Shown here: positions 7,111 through 11,478 of the stretch, piece after piece
Position numbering within the stretch: the stretch's first letter is position 1
How the letters are laid out: the number at the start of each line of letters is the position of its first letter
From: Verrucomicrobiales bacterium
Lineage (GTDB): Bacteria > Verrucomicrobiota > Verrucomicrobiia > Verrucomicrobiales > V1-33
NCBI GenBank assembly: GCA_028293305.1
Contig: JAQGPD010000286.1
Coordinates: 1-11,478, forward strand
DNA length: 11,478 bases
Direction: 5' to 3'
Notes under the pieces: generated by a model
Seen by the model: only the letters and a program-made list of their open reading frames with translations
What the model was told of the DNA's origin: nothing
The model's database searches: none
Program-made: the position numbers and the translations under genes

Positions 7111-7271
7111 GAGGCGCATCCGCGCAGCCGATTCCAGTTAGGGGGTCACAACGGCTATCCAACGGGCCACGGAATTCCGCGCCTCGCTAACCGATTTTAT
7201 TAGGACGTTCGCCAATCCGGAACGGGTTGTCGTGGATTGACCCGATGCGTCCCGGCGTGGCCGCACGTGAG
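7111..7271 (+). other. Gap after ligD with several potential RNA stems
   Basis: No coding sequence is supported. Possible pairings are GAGGCGC (7111-7117) with GCGCCTC (7179-7185), AGCCG (7126-7130) with CGGCT (7152-7156), the palindrome GGAATTCC (7171-7178), CAATCC (7213-7218) with GGATTG (7234-7239), and CGGGT (7223-7227) with ACCCG (7240-7244). The last two exclude each other topologically. The stretch leads directly into the intrinsic terminator. It is either ligD 3'-UTR or a structured leader or small RNA. I recognise no known riboswitch class. Confidence 0.35.
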
Positions 7272-7313
7272 TAAAAGCCCGACCGGGAAGGAGCGGGTTT
7301 TTATACTTTTTTT
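7272..7313 (+). terminator. Intrinsic terminator between ligD and the kdp operon
   Basis: A 10-bp stem pairs TAAAAGCCCG (7272-7281) with CGGGTTTTTA (7294-7303), with one G-U pair and a 12-nt loop. A run of seven T follows at 7307-7313. This has the classic stem plus T-tract layout. It would end ligD transcripts, or act as an attenuator if transcription of the kdp leader starts upstream of it. Confidence 0.75.
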
Positions 7314-7347
7314 ATGGGAACGGCCCCCCTTTTTATTCGCGGGAAAT

Positions 7348-7352
7348 GGAGG
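7348..7352 (+). promoter_or_regulatory. Strong Shine-Dalgarno in the kdp leader
   Basis: GGAGG lies 7 nt before an ATG at 7360 that opens only a four-codon ORF. It is 44 nt from the first kdp gene start at 7397. It is the best SD match in the window, in a region where the genes themselves lack one. Confidence 0.55.
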
Positions 7353-7390
7353 CGGAAGGATGATGTCAGGGTAAACCAACCCGCCTCATC
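7349..7390 (+). promoter_or_regulatory. Candidate kdp leader switch: two mutually exclusive hairpins
   Basis: Form 1 pairs GAGGCGG (7349-7355) with CCGCCTC (7381-7387), a perfect 7-bp stem that buries the SD. Form 2 pairs GATGA (7359-7363) with TCATC (7386-7390) and GGGT (7369-7372) with ACCC (7379-7382). This leaves the SD free and brings it to about 12 nt from the start at 7397. The two forms share 7381-7387, so only one can exist at a time. A regulatory role is inference. Confidence 0.35.
7360..7374 (+). CDS. Possible upstream ORF (leader peptide MMSG)
   Basis: ATG ATG TCA GGG TAA follows GGAGG with ideal 7-nt spacing and ends 22 bp before the first kdp gene. Ribosomes translating it would cover the left arms of both leader hairpins. 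It could be a regulatory uORF, or a chance ATG near a purine tract. It encodes nothing of functional size. Confidence 0.3.
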   Translation: MMSG

Positions 7391-7396
7391 AACCCT

Positions 7397-7480
7397 ATGA
7401 CAGACCTCATTTATCTCGGCGCCGTCGCTGCCTTTTTTCTTGTCAGCGCCGCCTACGCGGCCTTCTGCGCCAAACTCTGA
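7397..7480 (+). CDS. Small single-helix membrane peptide at the head of the kdp operon
   Basis: This 27-aa ORF begins MTDLIYLG and ends FCAKL. It is mostly hydrophobic (Ala, Phe, Val) and predicts a single transmembrane helix with a short charged C-terminus. It precedes kdpF by 16 nt and shares its codon bias, so it is probably the first translated gene of the operon. It is not KdpF itself, because it lacks the PEKF tail. From memory, similar short ORFs with an (I/L)YL...FF...C-x-(K/R)-L pattern precede kdpF in other phyla without a name; I cannot verify this here. It might be an additional small subunit or regulator of the Kdp complex. There is no SD directly before it, but the leader hairpin could position GGAGG. 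Confidence 0.6.
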   Translation: MTDLIYLGAVAAFFLVSAAYAAFCAKL

Positions 7481-7496
7481 ACACCCCCAACCCACC

Positions 7497-7580
7497 ATGG
7501 AATCCATCATCTACGGCCTCATCGCCCTCGCCCTATTCGGCTATCTCCTGACCGCCATGCTCTGGCCGGAAAAATTCTGA
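7497..7580 (+). CDS. kdpF: K+-transporting ATPase small subunit KdpF
   Basis: KdpF is a one-helix peptide that stabilises the KdpFABC potassium pump in the inner membrane, contacting KdpA. This 27-aa ORF begins MESIIYGL, has one hydrophobic helix and ends in WPEKF, the conserved (L/x)-x-PE-x-F tail of KdpF. Length and position directly before kdpA (10 nt gap) fit the family. No SD sequence precedes it (the upstream sequence is C/A-rich). Confidence 0.88.
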   Translation: MESIIYGLIALALFGYLLTAMLWPEKF

Positions 7581-7590
7581 TCCCACCCCC

Positions 7591-9402
7591 ATGCACGCCA
7601 CCGACTGGATACAACTTGGCCTCTTCATCGGCCTCCTCGCGCTCATCACGAAACCCCTCGGCATCCACCTGACACGGGTGTTGGACGCCGACGGCAAAAC
7701 GTTTCTCGATCCCGTGTTCAAGCCACTGGAAAGGATCACTTACAAACTCATGGGCACCAGGCCCGGGCAGGAACAGGACTGGAAACAATACACCCTGGCC
7801 ATGCTCTTCTTCAGCCTCATCGGCATCTTTTTCACCTATCTGATTCTGCGTTTCCAACACCTGCTGCCACTGAATCCGCAGGGCCTCGCCGGCTTCAGTG
7901 ATCACCTCGCCTTCAACACCGCGATCAGCTTCGCCACCAACCCCAACTGGCAAAGTTTCGGAGGCGAATCCACGGCGTCGTATTTCTCGCAAATGGTGGG
8001 ATTGGCCATTCACAACTTCACCTCCGCCGCCACGGGCATCGCCATCGCCGCCGCCCTGGTGCGGGGCATTGCGCGCCACTCCGCCACCACGCTGGGAAAT
8101 TTCTGGGTGGACCTGGTCCGCACGACTTACTATCTGCTGCTGCCGATCTGCACGCTCTTCGCTCTATTTCTGGTCTCCCAGGGCATCGTGCAGAACTTCA
8201 AGCCCTACGATCAGGCGAAGCTGCTGGAGCCCATCACCCTCACGGTGGAGCAGAAAAATGCGGCCGGCGAAACAGTGAACGGCCCGGATGGAAAACCTGT
8301 TATGGAAACCTCCACGGTCGACACCCAAACGATCGTCCAAGGCCCCATGGCTTCGCAGGTCGCCATCAAAATGCTGGGCACCAATGGCGGCGGCTATGCC
8401 AATGCGAATGCCGCCCACCCTTTTGAAAATCCGAATCCGCTATCCAATTTCGCGCAGATGCTTTCCATCTTCGCCATCGGCAGCGCCCTGACTTATTACC
8501 TCGGCCGCATGACCAAAAACCCGGCTCACGGCTGGTCGGTGTGGGGTGCCATGATGGTGCTCTTCGTGGCGGGCGTCACCGTCTGCTGGTGGGCCGAAGC
8601 CAGGGGAAATCCGATTCATCAGAGCCTCGGCATCCTGGCCTCGGACGGCAACATGGAAGGAAAGGAAATCCGCTTCGGCCTGTTCAGTTCCTCCCTCTTC
8701 GCCACCATCACCACCGCGGCTTCCTGCGGGGCGGTGAACGCCATGCACGACTCCTTCACCGCGCTGGGCGGACTGGTGCCGCTCTTCATGATGGAACTGG
8801 GGGAAGTTGTTATCGGAGGCGTGGGCGCGGGACTTTACGGGATGCTGGTTTTTGTGATCCTGGCCGTGTTCATCGCCGGTCTCATGGTGGGACGCACCCC
8901 GGAATATCTCGGCAAGAAGATCCACGCGTTTGATGTGAAAATGGCCATGCTTTCCCTGCTGGTGCTCTGTCTCTCCATCCTTGGCTTCTCCGCCTGGGCG
9001 GTCGTCAGCGATTGGGGCCTGGCCGGGCTTAACAATTCCGGTCCGCACGGATTCAGCGAGGTTTTATATGCCTACAGTTCCGCCACTGCCAACAATGGCA
9101 GCGCCTTCGCCGGCCTCACGGCCAACCCCTCCGGCGGGGATCCCCACTACAATATCACGCTGGGATTCGCCATGCTGATCGGACGCTTTCTCATGATCAT
9201 CCCCATCATGGCGTTGGCCGGTTCATTGGTGAGGAAGAAAATCTCCCCTCCGGGCGCCGGCACATTCCCCGTCTCCGGCGGCACCTTCATCGTGCTGCTC
9301 ATCGGCACCGTGGTGCTGGTCGGCGCGCTCAACTTCCTGCCTGCCCTCGCCCTCGGCCCCATCGTGGAGCACTTCCTGACCGCCGCGGGCTCGCTGTTCT
9401 AA
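7591..9402 (+). CDS. kdpA: K+-transporting ATPase potassium-binding subunit KdpA
   Basis: KdpA selects K+ and passes it through the inner membrane as the channel-like subunit of the KdpFABC pump, induced in many bacteria at low K+. The four pore-loop regions are visible: TNPNWQSFGGES (116-127), GTNGGGYANANAAHPFENP (263-281), TAASCGAVNAMHDSF (375-389) and NNGSAFAGL (501-509). Multiple membrane helices are spread along the protein. At 603 aa it is longer than E. coli KdpA (about 557). Much of the excess is a hydrophilic loop at about 220-250 (NAAGETVNGPDGKPVMET), before the second pore loop. No SD sequence is seen; the start is fixed by the N-terminal helix and the preceding kdpF stop. Confidence 0.96.
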   Translation: MHATDWIQLGLFIGLLALITKPLGIHLTRVLDADGKTFLDPVFKPLERITYKLMGTRPGQEQDWKQYTLAMLFFSLIGIFFTYLILRFQHLLPLNPQGLAGFSDHLAFNTAISFATNPNWQSFGGESTASYFSQMVGLAIHNFTSAATGIAIAAALVRGIARHSATTLGNFWVDLVRTTYYLLLPICTLFALFLVSQGIVQNFKPYDQAKLLEPITLTVEQKNAAGETVNGPDGKPVMETSTVDTQTIVQGPMASQVAIKMLGTNGGGYANANAAHPFENPNPLSNFAQMLSIFAIGSALTYYLGRMTKNPAHGWSVWGAMMVLFVAGVTVCWWAEARGNPIHQSLGILASDGNMEGKEIRFGLFSSSLFATITTAASCGAVNAMHDSFTALGGLVPLFMMELGEVVIGGVGAGLYGMLVFVILAVFIAGLMVGRTPEYLGKKIHAFDVKMAMLSLLVLCLSILGFSAWAVVSDWGLAGLNNSGPHGFSEVLYAYSSATANNGSAFAGLTANPSGGDPHYNITLGFAMLIGRFLMIIPIMALAGSLVRKKISPPGAGTFPVSGGTFIVLLIGTVVLVGALNFLPALALGPIVEHFLTAAGSLF

Positions 9403-9432
9403 CCTTTTATAAAATCGTCAACAACAACTGTT

Positions 9433-11454
9433 ATGTCCCACCAAGCTCCCTCCCTTTTTGATTGGAAAATCGCCGGTCCCGCGATCGGTGAGTCCTTCAA
9501 AAAACTCGATCCCCGCGTCCTGATCAAGAACCCCGTGATGTTCGTCACCGGCATCGGGGCCGTGCTCACCACCGCCGCCATCCTGACAGCGGGTGCCGAC
9601 CGCGGATTCATCATCCAGCTGGCCGTCTGGCTGTGGTTCACGGTTCTGTTTGCCAACTTCGCCGAGGCCGTGGCGGAAGGCCGCGGCAAGGCCCAGGCCG
9701 CCAGCCTGCGGAATGCGCGCAAGGACACCATGGCCCGCCGCATGCGTGGAAACCGTGAGGAGAATGTCCCCGCGCCGGACTTGGCCACAGGCGATATTGT
9801 GGTCTGCGAAACCAACGATGTGATCCCCGCCGACGGCGAGGTGATCGAAGGGATCGCAAGTGTGGATGAAGCCGCCATCACGGGCGAGTCCGCACCTGTC
9901 ATCCGTGAAAGCGGCGGCGACCGCAGCGCCGTCACCGGTGGCACGCGGGTCATCAGCGACCGCATCCTCATCCGCATCACTTCGGAAAAAGGGAACACCT
10001 TTCTGGACCGCATGATTGCCATGGTGGAGGGCGCGAAACGCCAGAAAACCCCTAACGAGATCGCCCTGACCATTCTGTTGTCGGCCCTCACATTGATCTT
10101 CCTCCTGGTGGTCGTGACCTTGAAGCCCTTCGGCATTTACGCGGCGACCCCCTTCACCTATCCGGTGCTCATTGCCCTGCTGGTGTGCCTCATTCCCACC
10201 ACGATCGGCGGTTTGCTCAGCGCCATCGGCATCAGTGGCATCGACCGCCTGATCCGCCGCAACGTCATGGCCACCAGCGGACGCGCGGTCGAGGCAGCCG
10301 GGGACATCGATGTGTTATTGCTCGATAAAACCGGCACGATCACCATCGGAAACCGCATGGCCTCCGACTTCCGGCCCGCGCCTGGAGTGACCGAACAGGA
10401 GCTGGCGGACGCCGCGCAGTTGGCCTCCCTGGCGGATGAAACGCCGGAGGGCCGGAGCATTGTGGTGCTGGCCAAGGAGCGCTTCAATATCCGCGGCCGC
10501 GAGTTGGCGGAACCGCATGCCACCTTCATCAATTTCACCGCCCAGACCCGCATGAGTGGCGTGGATTGGGAAGGCCGCAGCATCCGCAAGGGAGCGGCGG
10601 ATTCTGTCAGGGACCATGTTCTGGCGTTGGGCGGGAAGTATCCGGCGGAGGTCTTGAAGTTGGTCGAGGACGCCTCCAAAGCCGGGCGCACGCCGCTCGT
10701 CGTGGCGGACGGCGCCAGGGTCATGGGCGTCGTGGAGTTGAAGGACGTGGTCAAAGGCGGCATCAAGGAACGCTTTGCCCAACTCCGCAAAATGGGGATC
10801 CGCACGGTGATGATCACCGGCGACAACGCCCTGACCGCCGCCGCGATCGCCGCGGAGGCGGGAGTCGATGACTTCATGGCCCAGGCCACCCCGGAGGATA
10901 AATTGAAACGCATCCGCGCCGAGCAGGCCGCCGGACATCTGGTCGCCATGACCGGCGACGGCACCAATGACGCTCCGGCTCTCGCCCAGGCGGACGTCGG
11001 CGTGGCCATGAACACCGGCACCCAGGCCGCCCGCGAAGCCGGCAATATGGTGGACCTCGACAGCAACCCCACCAAGCTCATCGAGATCGTGGAAATCGGA
11101 AAACAGCTGCTGATGACCCGCGGCTCCCTAACCACCTTCAGCATCGCCAATGACGTCGCCAAATACTTCGCCATCATCCCCGCCATGCTCATGGCGACGT
11201 TCCCGGCGATCAGTCCGCTGAACATCATGAATCTGCATTCACCGCAAAGCGCCATCCTCAGCGCGGTGATTTTCAATGCGCTCATCATCATCGCCCTGAT
11301 TCCACTGGCGCTCAAAGGCGTCCCCTACCGCGCGGTGGGAGCGGTGGCCGTCCTGCAAAGAAATCTCCTCATTTACGGACTCGGCGGACTGCTCATTCCC
11401 TTCGTCGGCATCAAGCTCATCGACCTTGTCATAACCACCCTCCACCTTGCCTAA
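9433..11454 (+). CDS. kdpB: K+-transporting P-type ATPase catalytic subunit KdpB
   Basis: P-type ATPase (P1A) that hydrolyses ATP to drive K+ import through KdpA. Motifs in order are TGES (150-153) in the actuator domain, DKTGTIT (298-304, phosphorylated Asp298), and TGDGTNDAP (507-515) in the hinge. Membrane helices lie near 30-75, 205-265 and at the C-terminus. Ser153 aligns by spacing with E. coli Ser162, whose phosphorylation inhibits the pump at high K+ (known for E. coli, inferred here). At 673 aa it matches the family. The gap from kdpA is 30 nt and contains the palindrome TTTTATAAAA (9405-9414). There is no SD sequence; an AACAACAACTGTT stretch precedes the ATG. Confidence 0.97.
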   Translation: MSHQAPSLFDWKIAGPAIGESFKKLDPRVLIKNPVMFVTGIGAVLTTAAILTAGADRGFIIQLAVWLWFTVLFANFAEAVAEGRGKAQAASLRNARKDTMARRMRGNREENVPAPDLATGDIVVCETNDVIPADGEVIEGIASVDEAAITGESAPVIRESGGDRSAVTGGTRVISDRILIRITSEKGNTFLDRMIAMVEGAKRQKTPNEIALTILLSALTLIFLLVVVTLKPFGIYAATPFTYPVLIALLVCLIPTTIGGLLSAIGISGIDRLIRRNVMATSGRAVEAAGDIDVLLLDKTGTITIGNRMASDFRPAPGVTEQELADAAQLASLADETPEGRSIVVLAKERFNIRGRELAEPHATFINFTAQTRMSGVDWEGRSIRKGAADSVRDHVLALGGKYPAEVLKLVEDASKAGRTPLVVADGARVMGVVELKDVVKGGIKERFAQLRKMGIRTVMITGDNALTAAAIAAEAGVDDFMAQATPEDKLKRIRAEQAAGHLVAMTGDGTNDAPALAQADVGVAMNTGTQAAREAGNMVDLDSNPTKLIEIVEIGKQLLMTRGSLTTFSIANDVAKYFAIIPAMLMATFPAISPLNIMNLHSPQSAILSAVIFNALIIIALIPLALKGVPYRAVGAVAVLQRNLLIYGLGGLLIPFVGIKLIDLVITTLHLA

Positions 11455-11458
11455 CTTT

Positions 11459-11478
11459 ATGAAAACCCTGCTAGTTCA
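11459..11478 (+). CDS. kdpC: K+-transporting ATPase subunit KdpC, 5' end only
   Basis: ATG at 11459, four bases after the kdpB stop, begins MKTLLV before the window ends. KdpC is expected here in the kdpFABC order, and a short polar start leading into its single membrane helix fits. The identification rests on position and these six residues. Confidence 0.7.

Noticed and set aside
6031..7119. 362-codon open frame antisense to ligD
   Set aside because: It is a shadow of the LigD polymerase domain, with no recognisable motifs of its own.
7111..7185. tRNA-like 75-nt element with a 7-bp closing stem
   Set aside because: There is no T-arm consensus (GTTCRA), no D-arm at the correct place and no anticodon arm, so it is not a tRNA.
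7302..7307. TATACT as a -10 box for kdp
   Set aside because: No -35-like hexamer lies 16-18 bp upstream, and the bases belong to the terminator stem and T-tract. A kdp promoter is expected near here but cannot be assigned.
10158..11315. 385-codon open frame antisense to kdpB
   Set aside because: It mirrors a strongly conserved P-type ATPase gene, is Ser/Ala/Met-rich without domains, and long antisense frames are expected from the GC-rich third codon positions.

Overview
The window is GC-rich, with strongly C-rich coding strands. It looks like a chromosomal segment from a free-living Gram-negative-type bacterium. A member of Verrucomicrobiota (Opitutales-like) is my best guess. The reasons are a secreted sialate O-acetylesterase-type carbohydrate esterase, a surface-glycan gene pair, and start codons that almost never carry a Shine-Dalgarno (SD) sequence. 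This placement is inference; no rRNA or marker gene is present.

Layout. Positions 1-54 may be the C-terminal tail of a gene entering from the left. They run into a 9-bp-periodic AT-rich palindrome (49-91) that resembles a terminator. A C-rich, G-poor, repeat-containing leader (92-344) precedes a secreted SASA-family acetylesterase (345-1919). A UDP-glucuronate 4-epimerase-like SDR enzyme follows (2076-3023). A convergent membrane glycosyltransferase of the GT87/DUF2029 type lies on the minus strand (3203-4558). Between these two convergent genes is a duplicated structured repeat (3034-3112 and 3126-3204) whose hairpin stem is preserved by a compensatory base-pair change. A divergent gap leads to ligD (4780-7110), a three-domain NHEJ ligase/polymerase with an intact phosphoesterase site. 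No Ku gene is in view.

The right-hand third is a potassium-uptake operon. It consists of an unnamed 27-aa membrane peptide, kdpF, kdpA, kdpB and the first codons of kdpC. These encode the high-affinity K+-transporting P-type ATPase (KdpFABC): KdpA is the K+ channel-like subunit, KdpB the ATPase, KdpC a partner, and KdpF a small stabilising peptide. The two small genes are too short for ordinary ORF calling.

The strongest candidates for something undescribed are two. The first is the duplicated hairpin repeat at 3034-3204, in which several identical left arms compete for one right arm. The second is the kdp leader: a possible structured RNA ending in an intrinsic terminator (7111-7313), then a short segment (7347-7396) with the best SD sequence in the window. 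That SD faces a four-codon upstream ORF and can be either sequestered or exposed by two mutually exclusive hairpins just before the first kdp gene.
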